Positions 1 through 8,857 of a stretch of DNA of 64,000 bases are shown here, one piece after another. The position numbers and the translations under genes were made by a program. The stretch lies in assembly GCA_902518155.1 (NCBI GenBank), contig CABYFA010000003.1, positions 1-64,000 of the forward strand, given 5' to 3'. Every line of letters starts with the position of its first letter. The stretch's first letter is position 1. The notes beneath the pieces were generated by a model that worked only from the letters and a program-made list of their open reading frames with translations, was not told the origin of the DNA and searched no databases. The DNA comes from an uncultured Pelagibacteraceae bacterium. GTDB lineage: Bacteria > Pseudomonadota > Alphaproteobacteria > Pelagibacterales > Pelagibacteraceae.

Positions 1-993
1 ACTGTATTATTTGAAGGTAAACCTGTGGGCACACCTGATGCTGGAGCGTTCTGGAAAATAATTTCAGACTATAAGGTAAAATCTTTATTCACTGCGCCAA
101 CAGCTTTTAGAGCAATTAAAAAAGAAGATCCTGAAGGAAAATTCTTTTCTAAATATGATTTAAGTAAATTTGAAAGTTTATTTCTTGCTGGAGAGCGTGC
201 TGATCCAGATACTATTAAATGGGCAGAAAATTTATTAAAAGTTCCAGTAATTGATCACTGGTGGCAAACTGAAACGAGTTGGGCGATTAGTTCAAATTGC
301 ACTGGAATTGAAATGATGAAAACAAAATATGGCTCAGCTTGTAAAGCAGTACCTGGTTATGATGTTAAAATTATAAAATCAGATCAAACGTTAGCTAAAC
401 CAAATGAGATGGGAGATATTGTAGTAAAGTTACCTTTACCTCCAGGAACTTTTCCAACTCTGTGGAATGCAGATCAAAGATATAAAGAAAATTACATGTC
501 AAATTATAAGGGTTATTATCAAACTTATGATGCGGGTCACATTGATGAGGATGGTTACATCTGGATTATGTCTAGAACTGATGACATTATCAATGTTGCA
601 GGTCATAGATTATCTACGGGTGCTATAGAAGAAGTTTTATCAGAACATCAATCAGTTGCTGAGTGTGCAGTGCTTGGAATAGCTGATAAATTAAAAGGGC
701 AATTACCTATTGGATTAATTGTTTTAAAAGCAGGAGTAGATAAAGATAACGAAACAATTTCTAAAGAATGTGTTCAAATGGTGAGAGATAAAATAGGACC
801 TGTGGCTGCTTTTAAAGTTGCAATAGTTATAAAAAGACTTCCAAAAACAAGATCAGGTAAAATTTTAAGAGGAACAATAAGAAAAATCGCTGATAGTGTT
901 GAGTATAAAATGCCTCCAACAATTGATGATCCAGCTATTTTAGATGAGATCAAAGAGGATTTAATCAAAAATAATATTCTAAAAAGTGCTTAA
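1..993 (+). CDS. prpE: Propionyl-CoA synthetase, C-terminal part (partial, runs off the left edge)
   Basis: AMP-forming acyl-CoA synthetase that activates propionate (or acetate) to its CoA thioester through an acyl-adenylate. The frame is open from base 1, so the N-terminal half lies outside the window. Visible motifs are LAGERADPDT, the adenylate-binding DHWWQTET, the hinge region around YDAGHIDEDGY, GHRLSTGAIEE and the C-terminal catalytic lysine in TRSGKILRG. The LAGE and GHRLSTGAIEE wording fits the PrpE/ACSS3 branch better than acetyl-CoA synthetase Acs. The stop codon lies inside the next gene's start region (8-nt overlap), so the two are probably co-transcribed. Substrate preference is inferred from the subfamily only. 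Confidence 0.88.
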   Translation, partial: TVLFEGKPVGTPDAGAFWKIISDYKVKSLFTAPTAFRAIKKEDPEGKFFSKYDLSKFESLFLAGERADPDTIKWAENLLKVPVIDHWWQTETSWAISSNCTGIEMMKTKYGSACKAVPGYDVKIIKSDQTLAKPNEMGDIVVKLPLPPGTFPTLWNADQRYKENYMSNYKGYYQTYDAGHIDEDGYIWIMSRTDDIINVAGHRLSTGAIEEVLSEHQSVAECAVLGIADKLKGQLPIGLIVLKAGVDKDNETISKECVQMVRDKIGPVAAFKVAIVIKRLPKTRSGKILRGTIRKIADSVEYKMPPTIDDPAILDEIKEDLIKNNILKSA

Positions 994-1318
994 AACTTAT
1001 TTATTTCTAATCGGTGCAATTTTTTGCGAAGTAGCTGGCACTATGCTATTACCTGTATCACAAAATTTTACCAAACTAATTCCTACAAGTTTTCTTGCAA
1101 TATTTTATTTAACCGCTTTTTATCTACTTACTTTCGTAGTGAACAAGCTTCCTATAGCAATAGTTTATGCTACCTGGAGTGGTCTTGGAATATTTACCAT
1201 TGCAATACTGGGGTATATTTTTTTCAAACAAACTTTGGCTTGGCAGGCAATATTAGGATTATTTTTAATTGTAATTGGAGTAGTGTTAGTAAATAGTTTT
1301 ACAATAAAACTTAATTAA
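986..1318 (+). CDS. Small multidrug resistance (SMR/EmrE) family transporter
   Basis: A 110-residue inner-membrane protein made almost entirely of four hydrophobic helices, the normal SMR size. The membrane-embedded glutamate that binds both proton and drug in EmrE is visible as Glu15 in IFCEVAGT. The helix-3 signature YATWSGLG matches EmrE's YAVWSGLG. The start is GTG and overlaps the stop of the acyl-CoA synthetase gene by 8 nt. The far end overlaps the stop of the convergent dihydroorotase gene by 8 nt. It likely exports cationic compounds or guanidinium-type metabolites by proton antiport; which of these cannot be told from sequence. Confidence 0.9.
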   Translation: MLKTYLFLIGAIFCEVAGTMLLPVSQNFTKLIPTSFLAIFYLTAFYLLTFVVNKLPIAIVYATWSGLGIFTIAILGYIFFKQTLAWQAILGLFLIVIGVVLVNSFTIKLN

Positions 1319-2618
1319 ACTCTAATGGGGTTCCTTCTGGATCTCCTATAATTTTTCCATCTTTCATTTTAGTTTTACCAGCAATAATAGTGGCTACAGG
1401 TGTTCCTTTAAACTCAACATCATTAAAAGGTGACCAGCCACATTTACTCTCTATATTTTCATTTTTAATCATAATCTTCTTATTCATATCAACAATTGTG
1501 AAATCAGCATCATAACCCTCTTTAATAAATCCTTTATTCTGAATGCCAAAAATTTTTATCGGGTTCTCACACACTAAGTTTATTAATTGATTAAGAGATA
1601 ATTTTCCATCATTTACATGGTTTAACATCACTGGCATTAATGTTTGAACTCCGGGCATTCCTGAGGGTGAATTAGGATATTCTTTATCTTTATTTGCTTT
1701 TAAATGAGGTGCATGATCTGAACCAATGGTGTCGTTGATATTATTTTTAACCGCATACCATAATCGATCGTAATGAGATTTGTCTCTGATCGGCGGGTTC
1801 ATTTGTGCATACGTTCCAAGTTTATCATAACAATCTGGTGCATATATTGTTAAATGCTGTGGGGTAATTTCAAAAGTAATATTGCCTTTGTGTTGAGATA
1901 AAAAATCTATCTCTTGCTTTGTTGTTATGTGAAGAACATGAGCTTTCTTGTTATATTTTTTGGCAATTCTAACAATTCTTCTAGTTGAAGAAATAGCACA
2001 CTCCTCACTCCGCCAAACAGGGTGTGAATGCACATCACCATTTTTTATTAATTTTTTATTCCTATTCAAAATTTCCTCATCTTCTGAATGCACTGCAACT
2101 ATTTTAGAACAATGTTGAAAGACTTTATCAATGTCCTCTTCAAGAGCTACTAAAAGATTACCTGTTGATGAACCTACAAATAATTTAATACCACAACATC
2201 CTTCCAAATCTTTAAGCTCTGCTAACTGATTAACGTTCTTGGCTGTCGCACCAAAATAAAAAGCGTAATTGCAATACATTCTATTTTTTGCAAGATCTAA
2301 TTTTCTTTGAAATTCTTTTATATTTGATGTAGGTGGGTTAGTATTTGGCATTTCAAATACTGCGGTGATACCTCCCGCAACTGCAGCTCTACTTCCAGAA
2401 TGAAGATCCTCTGTGTCTGTTGAACCTGGTTCTCTAAAATGAGTTTGGGTATCAATACATCCAGGTAAAACTATTAGGTTTTTTGCATCATACACTTCTT
2501 TTGCTTCTTCTGATACCTCACCAATTTTTGATATCTTACCATCTTTAATAGCAACATCTTTATTCTCTAACTTTCCGTTAATGTAACATTGCCCATTTTT
2601 GATTATTAGATCTAACAT
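1311..2618 (-). CDS. pyrC: Dihydroorotase (class I, alphaproteobacterial type)
   Basis: Zinc amidohydrolase that cyclises N-carbamoyl-aspartate to dihydroorotate, step three of pyrimidine synthesis. The 435 residues show the amidohydrolase signatures in order: DTQTHFREPG near residue 57, MPNTNPPT, a GIKLFVGSST segment, HSEDEE, HVLHIT, IGSDHAPH and a GMPGVQT loop. The usual metal-binding H-x-H of the first motif reads Q-T-H here. I recall the same Q-x-H in other alphaproteobacterial proteins annotated as dihydroorotase, so I keep the call. It is not next to pyrB; carA-carB, which feed the same pathway, lie about 38 kb away. The 3' end overlaps the SMR gene. Confidence 0.85.
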   Translation of the reverse strand: MLDLIIKNGQCYINGKLENKDVAIKDGKISKIGEVSEEAKEVYDAKNLIVLPGCIDTQTHFREPGSTDTEDLHSGSRAAVAGGITAVFEMPNTNPPTSNIKEFQRKLDLAKNRMYCNYAFYFGATAKNVNQLAELKDLEGCCGIKLFVGSSTGNLLVALEEDIDKVFQHCSKIVAVHSEDEEILNRNKKLIKNGDVHSHPVWRSEECAISSTRRIVRIAKKYNKKAHVLHITTKQEIDFLSQHKGNITFEITPQHLTIYAPDCYDKLGTYAQMNPPIRDKSHYDRLWYAVKNNINDTIGSDHAPHLKANKDKEYPNSPSGMPGVQTLMPVMLNHVNDGKLSLNQLINLVCENPIKIFGIQNKGFIKEGYDADFTIVDMNKKIMIKNENIESKCGWSPFNDVEFKGTPVATIIAGKTKMKDGKIIGDPEGTPLEFN

Positions 2619-2661
2619 TTTTGAGAAAAGTTATTATATTAAAATCAGATATCAATCAAAT

Positions 2662-3549
2662 ATGAATAATAGTGTTTATATATTAGAAGATAGAGCCATA
2701 CTTTACGTCAATGGTTCAGATGCAAAAGATTTTTTGCAAAATCTGATTAGCAATGACATTAATAAAGTTACAGATAACTCTAGTTGTTTTGCGTCGTTGT
2801 TTACTCCACAAGGTAAATTTTTATATGAATTCATGGTTGTGAAACACAAATTGGGTTACTTCATTGATTGTGAAAAATCTCAGTCTGAAGAAATATTTAA
2901 ACAATTAAATTTATATAAAATAAGATCAAAAGTAGAAATTCTTAATTTAAGTAACGAATTTGTAGTTGCTAGTTTTGGATACGAAAAATATTTATCTATT
3001 GAAGGAGCAAAGGATATATTGGGTTTTACATTTAAGTATAGAGAAGATCCTATTTTTTTAGATCCAAGAAATAAATACTTGGGTGCTAGACTTATAATTA
3101 ATCTTGAAAAACTTTATTTATCTCTGAAAAAACTTAATCTTAAAAACGATAAAATTGAAAACTATCACATTCATAGTCATAAACTTGGTATAGTTTCAAA
3201 AGACTTAAATAAATTGAAGAATAAATTATTTGGTATCGAATGTAACTTTGAAGAGCTAAATGGTATTGATTTTAAAAAAGGCTGTTATGTTGGGCAAGAA
3301 AATACCGCCAGAATAAAATTAAAGAATAAGCTTTCAAAGAGATTACTACCCATCGAGATTATTGATGGAAAATTAATTGAGAATGAAAGTGTATTTAATA
3401 ATAATGTTGAGATTGGGAAAGTCTTAATTAATGAAACGTATCCTTTTGCCCTCATTAAATATCTAGATTCAAATTTTGAAAAAGACAAAATATTTCAGGG
3501 TAAAAACAGTTCTTTTAAAGTTTTCGTGCCCGAATGGCTAAAAATTTAA
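2662..3549 (+). CDS. ygfZ: YgfZ/GcvT-domain tetrahydrofolate-binding protein
   Basis: Folate-dependent accessory protein (YgfZ/IBA57 family) that helps assemble or repair certain iron-sulfur clusters. The family hallmark K-G-C-Y-V-G-Q-E is present near residue 210. The N-terminus (VYILEDRAILYVNG, then FLQNLISNDI) matches the aminomethyltransferase-like fold. I chose the ATG at 2662 (295 residues) rather than an in-frame TTG at 2599, which would run back into the divergent dihydroorotase gene. About 43 bp separate the two divergent starts. The gene runs towards tRNA-Leu on the opposite strand. NadA, an Fe-S enzyme, is encoded just beyond, which may be coincidence. Confidence 0.88.
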   Translation: MNNSVYILEDRAILYVNGSDAKDFLQNLISNDINKVTDNSSCFASLFTPQGKFLYEFMVVKHKLGYFIDCEKSQSEEIFKQLNLYKIRSKVEILNLSNEFVVASFGYEKYLSIEGAKDILGFTFKYREDPIFLDPRNKYLGARLIINLEKLYLSLKKLNLKNDKIENYHIHSHKLGIVSKDLNKLKNKLFGIECNFEELNGIDFKKGCYVGQENTARIKLKNKLSKRLLPIEIIDGKLIENESVFNNNVEIGKVLINETYPFALIKYLDSNFEKDKIFQGKNSSFKVFVPEWLKI

Positions 3550-3553
3550 ATAT

Positions 3554-3639
3554 TGGTGCGGCTAGAGAGACTCGAACTCTCATGGACTAGGTCCACACGG
3601 CCCTCAACCGTGCCTGTCTACCAATTTCAGCATAGCCGC
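3554..3639 (-). tRNA. tRNA-Leu (anticodon GAG), CCA encoded
   Basis: On the minus strand the sequence folds into a class II cloverleaf. The acceptor starts GCGGCTA and pairs with TAGCCGC. The anticodon stem CACGG/CCGTG closes the loop TTGAGGG, giving anticodon GAG (leucine CUC/CUU). A long variable arm follows, then a canonical T-arm with loop TTCGAGT. The terminal CCA is genomically encoded (bases 3554-3556). It lies convergent to ygfZ and divergent from nadA. Confidence 0.96.
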
Positions 3640-3695
3640 AAATTTGACCCACATTAAATCAATGACAAGTAGGTTTCAAATTGATAAATTTTATC

Positions 3696-4685
3696 ATGGA
3701 ATTTAATCAAGAAGTAAAACAAGCAACTGATCCAATTTATAAAAAGATCTCCAAGGTTATGCCTGAAATTGAATGGTCAGTGCATGCTCCTTATATACAT
3801 AAAATTAATAAACTTAAAAAAGAAAAGAACGCAGTAATTTTAGCTCACAATTATCAAACCCCAGAAATTTATCATGGTATTGCAGATTTTTCAGCAGACT
3901 CTCTGGCTCTTGCTGTGGAAGCTTCAAAAACCTCAGCAGATATAATTGTTATGGCTGGTGTGCATTTCATGGCTGAAACTGCAAAACTAATGAGTCCAAA
4001 TAAAAAAGTCTTGCTTCCTGATATGAAAGCAGGTTGTTCTCTTTCATCTTCAATTACAGGAGAAGATGTAAGATTATTGAAAGAAAAATATCCTGGAGTT
4101 CCAGTAGTTTCTTATGTCAATACTTCTGCAGATGTAAAAGCTGAAACGGATGTGTGTTGTACATCAGCAAATGCTGTAAAGATTGTAAAATCTTTAGGAG
4201 TTAAGAAAGTAATTTTTCTACCAGATGATTATCTTGCAAAATATGTTGCCTCTCAAACAGATGTTGAGATCATTTCTTGGAAAGGGATTTGTATAGTTCA
4301 TGATCAATTTAATGAAAAAGAAATTCAAAATATTAGAAAGAACAACCCAGGGATAAAAATCATAGCTCATCCTGAGTGTCCACCAGATGTAATTAAAGCA
4401 AGTGATTTTGCTGGGTCAACTTCAGGAATGATAAATTATGTTAAAGATAATCAACCCAAAAAAGTCATGATGGTTACTGAGTGTTCGATGAGTGATAACA
4501 TCCAGGTTGAAAATCCTAATGTAGAATTTATTAGACCATGCAACATGTGTCCTCATATGAAAAAAATAACCTTACCAAAAATATTAGATTGTTTAGAGAA
4601 TGAAACTGGTGAAATTATTATGGATCAAGAAACAATCAATAAAGCAAGAATGTCAGTTGAAAAAATGGTTGCTATTGGCAGATAG
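3696..4685 (+). CDS. nadA: Quinolinate synthase A
   Basis: [4Fe-4S] enzyme that condenses iminoaspartate with dihydroxyacetone phosphate to quinolinate, a committed step of de novo NAD synthesis. The 329-residue product has LAHNYQ near its N-terminus and the cysteine motifs AGCS, CCTSAN, HPEC and CNMCPHMK, which include the three cluster ligands of the family. The ATG at 3696 is preferred over an in-frame TTG at 3681. It is followed 6 bp later by nadC, so the two form an operon. No nadB (aspartate oxidase) is adjacent, so the iminoaspartate source must be encoded elsewhere. Confidence 0.96.
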   Translation: MEFNQEVKQATDPIYKKISKVMPEIEWSVHAPYIHKINKLKKEKNAVILAHNYQTPEIYHGIADFSADSLALAVEASKTSADIIVMAGVHFMAETAKLMSPNKKVLLPDMKAGCSLSSSITGEDVRLLKEKYPGVPVVSYVNTSADVKAETDVCCTSANAVKIVKSLGVKKVIFLPDDYLAKYVASQTDVEIISWKGICIVHDQFNEKEIQNIRKNNPGIKIIAHPECPPDVIKASDFAGSTSGMINYVKDNQPKKVMMVTECSMSDNIQVENPNVEFIRPCNMCPHMKKITLPKILDCLENETGEIIMDQETINKARMSVEKMVAIGR

Positions 4686-4691
4686 TTTTTC

Positions 4692-5525
4692 GTGTCTCAA
4701 ATTAAACTTAGTAAAAATTTTATAAAAAGTAATGTCAAACTTGCGCTCAATGAAGATTTATATCCATCAGGCGATATAACTTCTGGTTTAATTGAAAATA
4801 ATAGTATTATAGAAGCAAAATTGATATCTAACCAGGATGCTATCATTGGCGGGCTACTATTTGTAAAATATACGTTTTCACTCATTGATAAAAAAATTAA
4901 GTTTACTGTAAAAACAAAAGATGGATCTTTTGTTAAAAAAAATTCAACAATCGCAATTATTAGAGGAAATAAAAAAAATATTTTGGTAGCAGAAAGAGTT
5001 GCTCTAAATTTTTTATCTCATATTTCGGGCATAGCCACAAAAACAAATCAATTTGTAAAATTGGCAGGTAAAAAATGTAAAATTTGTTGCACTAGAAAAA
5101 CTATACCTAATTTAAGAGTTATACAAAAATATGCAGTAAAATTAGGTGGAGGAACTAACCATAGATTTAACTTAAGTGATGAATTTTTGATAAAAGATAA
5201 TCATGTTGCAAATTCAAACATAAGGGAATTAGTAAGTTTGGCAATCAAAAATAAAAAACGAAAAAAAATAACTGTGGAAGTAGACACAATTAAACAGCTG
5301 AAGAAAATAATCGGATTAAAATTTGACTGTGTTTTATTTGATAATATGAATGTTAAAAATTTAAAATTAGGAGTGAAACTTGCAAAAAAATACTATCAAA
5401 CTGAAGCTTCGGGAAATATAAATCTCAAAAAAGTTAAATTGATTGCAAAAACTGGTATAAATAGAATTTCTGTTGGTGGAATTACTCATAGTGCATCAGC
5501 GATTGATTTTAAATTAGAAATTTAA
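4692..5525 (+). CDS. nadC: Nicotinate-nucleotide pyrophosphorylase (carboxylating)
   Basis: Quinolinate phosphoribosyltransferase, which turns quinolinate and PRPP into nicotinate mononucleotide. It has 277 residues, the usual length. Recognisable segments are LNEDLYPSGDITS at the N-terminus, the basic CCTRKTIPNLR substrate-binding segment, GGGTNHRFNLSD, IKDNH and the C-terminal EASGNI...ISVGGITHS phosphate-binding region. The start is GTG at 4692, close behind the nadA stop. The 3' end overlaps the stop of the convergent MazG-like gene by 4 nt. PRPP synthase (prs) is encoded near 62 kb. Confidence 0.96.
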   Translation: MSQIKLSKNFIKSNVKLALNEDLYPSGDITSGLIENNSIIEAKLISNQDAIIGGLLFVKYTFSLIDKKIKFTVKTKDGSFVKKNSTIAIIRGNKKNILVAERVALNFLSHISGIATKTNQFVKLAGKKCKICCTRKTIPNLRVIQKYAVKLGGGTNHRFNLSDEFLIKDNHVANSNIRELVSLAIKNKKRKKITVEVDTIKQLKKIIGLKFDCVLFDNMNVKNLKLGVKLAKKYYQTEASGNINLKKVKLIAKTGINRISVGGITHSASAIDFKLEI

Positions 5526-5893
5526 TTAACAAATTTTGAGAGATCTGGCTTGAAGTAATTTGGACCTTTCATTACTTTACCATGTTCGTTGTAAATTGGT
5601 TTTCCATCCTCGTCTAACTTGCTCATATTAGAATTTTGAACTTCATCAAAACACTTATCTAAATCAATTCCAAAAGCATGACCTGCTCCATATGTAACAT
5701 ACAAGATATCTGTTAGAGCATCAGCAACCTCTAATAAATCCTTATTATTCATTGCATCAGTGAGCTCGCTCAATTCTTCTTTTATAAGATCTAATCGCAG
5801 TTTATTGATTTTATCTGTGCTAAATGAAGGTTTTTTTTTAACTTCTTGACCAAAAGTTTTCATAAAAATTCCAACCTTGCTAAAATTTGACAT
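5522..5893 (-). CDS. MazG-like / PRA-PH-fold nucleotide pyrophosphohydrolase
   Basis: A 123-residue all-alpha NTP pyrophosphohydrolase-superfamily protein. The metal-binding pattern is visible as KEELSELTDA, followed about 20 residues on by EVADALTDILYV. The C-terminal extension (DEDGKPIYNEHGKVMKGPNYFKPDL) is typical of stand-alone bacterial and phage members annotated as phosphoribosyl-ATP pyrophosphohydrolase-like. It probably hydrolyses a non-canonical or excess nucleoside triphosphate as housekeeping. It is too diverged from HisE for a histidine role to be claimed. It is divergent from fumC with a 66-bp gap that must hold both promoters. Confidence 0.78.
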   Translation of the reverse strand: MSNFSKVGIFMKTFGQEVKKKPSFSTDKINKLRLDLIKEELSELTDAMNNKDLLEVADALTDILYVTYGAGHAFGIDLDKCFDEVQNSNMSKLDEDGKPIYNEHGKVMKGPNYFKPDLSKFVN

Positions 5894-5959
5894 AATGCTC
5901 CTGTAAGTTTTATAAAATTAATGTATATTTATAGTAATTTAATATTTGCCTATTAATCA

Positions 5960-7348
5960 ATGAAATTAAGAAAAGAATTCGATAGTATTGGAACAATTCA
6001 TGTTCCTAATGATAAATATTGGGGAGCTTCTACTCAAAGATCAAAAAAATATTTTGATATTGGTGAGTTTTTAGTTAGGCCAGTTTTAATTAAATCTATC
6101 GCAATCATTAAAAAAGCTGCTGCTATAGTTCATAGAAAAGAAAAACAAATAATACCAAAAATTTCTAATGCGATTGTAAAAGCATCCAATGAAGTAATCA
6201 GTGGTAAATTAGACGAACATTTTCCACTAAAAGTCTGGCAAACTGGCTCTGGAACTCAAACTAATATGAATGTTAATGAAGTCATTGCAAATAGAGCAAT
6301 CGAAATTTTAGGTGGAAGAAAGGGTACAAAAAAGCCAGTTCATCCAAATGATCATGTTAATAAATCTCAATCTACCAATGATGTATTTCCTACGGCAATG
6401 CATATAGCTATTGCTATGGAAACTAAAAATAAGTTGTTACCATCTCTTGAACTTTTAAACAAAGAATTGAAAAAAAAAGTTTCTCAATTTAAAAATATTG
6501 TAAAAGTAGGAAGAACTCATCTTCAGGACGCAACTCCTTTGTCATTAGGACAAGAGTTTTCAGGATATCAATCTCAATTAGAGGATTGTATTTTTAGAAT
6601 TAAGAACGCTTTAAATGAAATTTATTATTTAGCTCAAGGTGGTACTGCAGTTGGCACAGGAATTAATAGTAAAAAAGGTTTCGATAAAAAGGTAATAAAT
6701 GAAATAAAAAAAATAACCAAACTACCTTTTAAACCAACCAAGAATAAATTTGCTGCGTTAGCAGCTCATGATGAAATAGTAAATTTTTCTGGAACCTTAA
6801 ATACTACTGCTGTTAGTTTAATGAAAATTGCAAATGATATAAGATTTCTAGGATCGGGACCCAGAGCTGGATATGGTGAGATAATTTTACCAGCAAATGA
6901 ACCAGGTTCATCAATCATGCCTGGAAAAGTGAACCCAACCCAATCAGAAGCAGTGACAATGGTTTGTGTTAAAGTAATCGGTAATCATAATGGAATAACA
7001 ATGGCAGGTTCACATGGACATTTTGAACTTAATGTTTTTAAACCACTTATTGCCCATAACATTTTACAATCTATTGATCTTCTAGCAGATAGCACAAAAA
7101 ATTTTGCTTTATATTGTGTAAAAGGAATTAAGGCTGATAAAGTTAAGATAAAAGAATTTTTAGATAACTCATTAATGTTGGTCACTGCACTAGCACCTCA
7201 CATTGGGTACGATAACTCAGCTAAAATTGCTAAGACAGCTCTTAAAAAAGGCACGACCTTAAAAGAGGAAGCTCTTAAAACAAAGTTAATTAATGAAAAA
7301 GATTTTGATAGAATTGTGAATCCAAAAAAAATGATTTACCCAAAATAA
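5960..7348 (+). CDS. fumC: Fumarate hydratase class II
   Basis: Iron-independent fumarase of the TCA cycle, interconverting fumarate and L-malate. The 462-residue length fits the class. The fumarase/aspartase signature [11 protein letters not shown] is intact. Other family segments are WGASTQRS near the N-terminus, [23 protein letters not shown] and [12 protein letters not shown]. The starting ATG follows a short AT-rich divergent spacer. The 3' end overlaps the stop of the AsmA-like gene on the other strand by 13 nt. Confidence 0.96.
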   Translation: MKLRKEFDSIGTIHVPNDKYWGASTQRSKKYFDIGEFLVRPVLIKSIAIIKKAAAIVHRKEKQIIPKISNAIVKASNEVISGKLDEHFPLKVWQTGSGTQTNMNVNEVIANRAIEILGGRKGTKKPVHPNDHVNKSQSTNDVFPTAMHIAIAMETKNKLLPSLELLNKELKKKVSQFKNIVKVGRTHLQDATPLSLGQEFSGYQSQLEDCIFRIKNALNEIYYLAQGGTAVGTGINSKKGFDKKVINEIKKITKLPFKPTKNKFAALAAHDEIVNFSGTLNTTAVSLMKIANDIRFLGSGPRAGYGEIILPANEPGSSIMPGKVNPTQSEAVTMVCVKVIGNHNGITMAGSHGHFELNVFKPLIAHNILQSIDLLADSTKNFALYCVKGIKADKVKIKEFLDNSLMLVTALAPHIGYDNSAKIAKTALKKGTTLKEEALKTKLINEKDFDRIVNPKKMIYPK

Positions 7349-8823
7349 GCTGTCAAAATATCATTTACAAAACTTTTAAAAGTAATTTTATTAAAAAACT
7401 TTTTATTACTTGAGTTAAAATTTGATACAATTTCTTCAATTTTTTCATTTGATTTATTGTCAATTCTTAAATTATCAAAAGAAATTTTTTCTTCGTTTAA
7501 ATCATAATTAAAATCTAACTCTATTTTTTTGATATTTTTCCTAAGCTCTTTTTTGATTTGAAGAAACTTATAAAACTCATCCTTATTTTTAACTTCAAAT
7601 GATATTCTTCCATTTAAATTGATTTTTTCTTGATCAAAATTTAAAAATGCATCTAAAAATATTACTTTCACATTTTCTTTCCAATAAATATTAGAATTAG
7701 AGAAATTATAATTTCCTTCCTCTATTTTTAATTTTAACGATAAATCTGAAAATCTGCTTAGGTCATAAATATTTTTTACATTAAAATTTATTAATGCATT
7801 CAGATTTTTATTATTTAAAATTTGTGATTTTAAAATCTCCATAAAAAAAGGATTATTTAAAAGATCTGTAATTCTAAAAGTTTGATAATCAATATCTGAT
7901 ACTAAATAAAAAGGTTTGAATTCCAATAATCCTTTAAAAGTTTTGTTGGTATCACTTAAAAAAATATCCAAAGTATTCTGGTTTATTTTGTAATCAAAAA
8001 TATTACTTTTATTTTTAAAACTTATTTTCAAACTTCCAATATCTTCATCCATTTTATAATCAGTTTCATTCTCAATTTTCAATACGAGTTTTTTAGAAAC
8101 AAATTCAAAATCTAAAATTTTATTTGATTTATCATTTCCTATAATTAATTTATATGGGACATTAAAAACTTTACTCTTAGAAATAAAAATATTTTTTAGA
8201 TTTTTAAGGTCATAATAAATCTGGCTATCATTTATTTGATTAATAAATAGAACTTCATCATCATTATTCATAAAAAAAAGATTGCTTCTTTTAATTTTTA
8301 TTTTGTATCTATTTGGTTCTGTTTTGAGGAGAGTTGTAAAAAAACTTAGGTCAGACTTTTTTATATTAAAATCAGTTTTATCAAAAATTATATCTAAAGT
8401 TTGAATTTTATTAAATTTGAAAAAATTTTTAAAATTAATAAAGATTTTAAAATTTTTTACTTCTCCAATTTTTTTTTTTTTATTAATTATAAATAAATTT
8501 TTTGAACTAAAATGTGGTTTGGGTAAAAAATTATATTGAATTTCATTATTGAATTTTATATTTATGTTATATTTTTGAAAAACTTGATTCTTTATTTCTT
8601 TTTGGATTATTTCTTTATTATAAGCAGTGGGTATTAAAAAATATACTAGTGTCAAAAATATAGTTGATACTATGACAATAAAAACTTTATTATTCTTATC
8701 AAACCTCAATTTTTTTGCGTCTAATATGAAGCGTCTTAAACTATTGAAATAACTTTCTAATAAATTATTTATAGATAAAATTTGTTTACTGATTTTTTTT
8801 GATAATAAATTTTGTTTTCTCAT
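7336..8823 (-). CDS. AsmA-like envelope protein
   Basis: A 495-residue, strongly basic and asparagine-rich protein. After about 50 cytoplasmic residues comes one hydrophobic segment ([18 protein letters not shown]), then a long beta-rich region. The segment just after the membrane anchor ([22 protein letters not shown]) resembles the start of AsmA-family proteins. These bridge the inner and outer membranes and are implicated in lipid transport or outer-membrane protein assembly. The family call is by pattern and is moderate; specific function is unknown. It is divergent from uvrD with a 34-bp gap. Confidence 0.6.
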   Translation of the reverse strand: MRKQNLLSKKISKQILSINNLLESYFNSLRRFILDAKKLRFDKNNKVFIVIVSTIFLTLVYFLIPTAYNKEIIQKEIKNQVFQKYNINIKFNNEIQYNFLPKPHFSSKNLFIINKKKKIGEVKNFKIFINFKNFFKFNKIQTLDIIFDKTDFNIKKSDLSFFTTLLKTEPNRYKIKIKRSNLFFMNNDDEVLFINQINDSQIYYDLKNLKNIFISKSKVFNVPYKLIIGNDKSNKILDFEFVSKKLVLKIENETDYKMDEDIGSLKISFKNKSNIFDYKINQNTLDIFLSDTNKTFKGLLEFKPFYLVSDIDYQTFRITDLLNNPFFMEILKSQILNNKNLNALINFNVKNIYDLSRFSDLSLKLKIEEGNYNFSNSNIYWKENVKVIFLDAFLNFDQEKINLNGRISFEVKNKDEFYKFLQIKKELRKNIKKIELDFNYDLNEEKISFDNLRIDNKSNEKIEEIVSNFNSSNKKFFNKITFKSFVNDILTAYFG

Positions 8824-8857
8824 ATAAATTGAAACAAGTTATAATTTAATATAAAAA

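Noticed and set aside
1024-1296. 90-codon open frame in another frame of the SMR transporter gene
   Set aside because: The in-frame SMR product carries all family residues; the alternative product is rich in Cys, Asn and Tyr and looks random.
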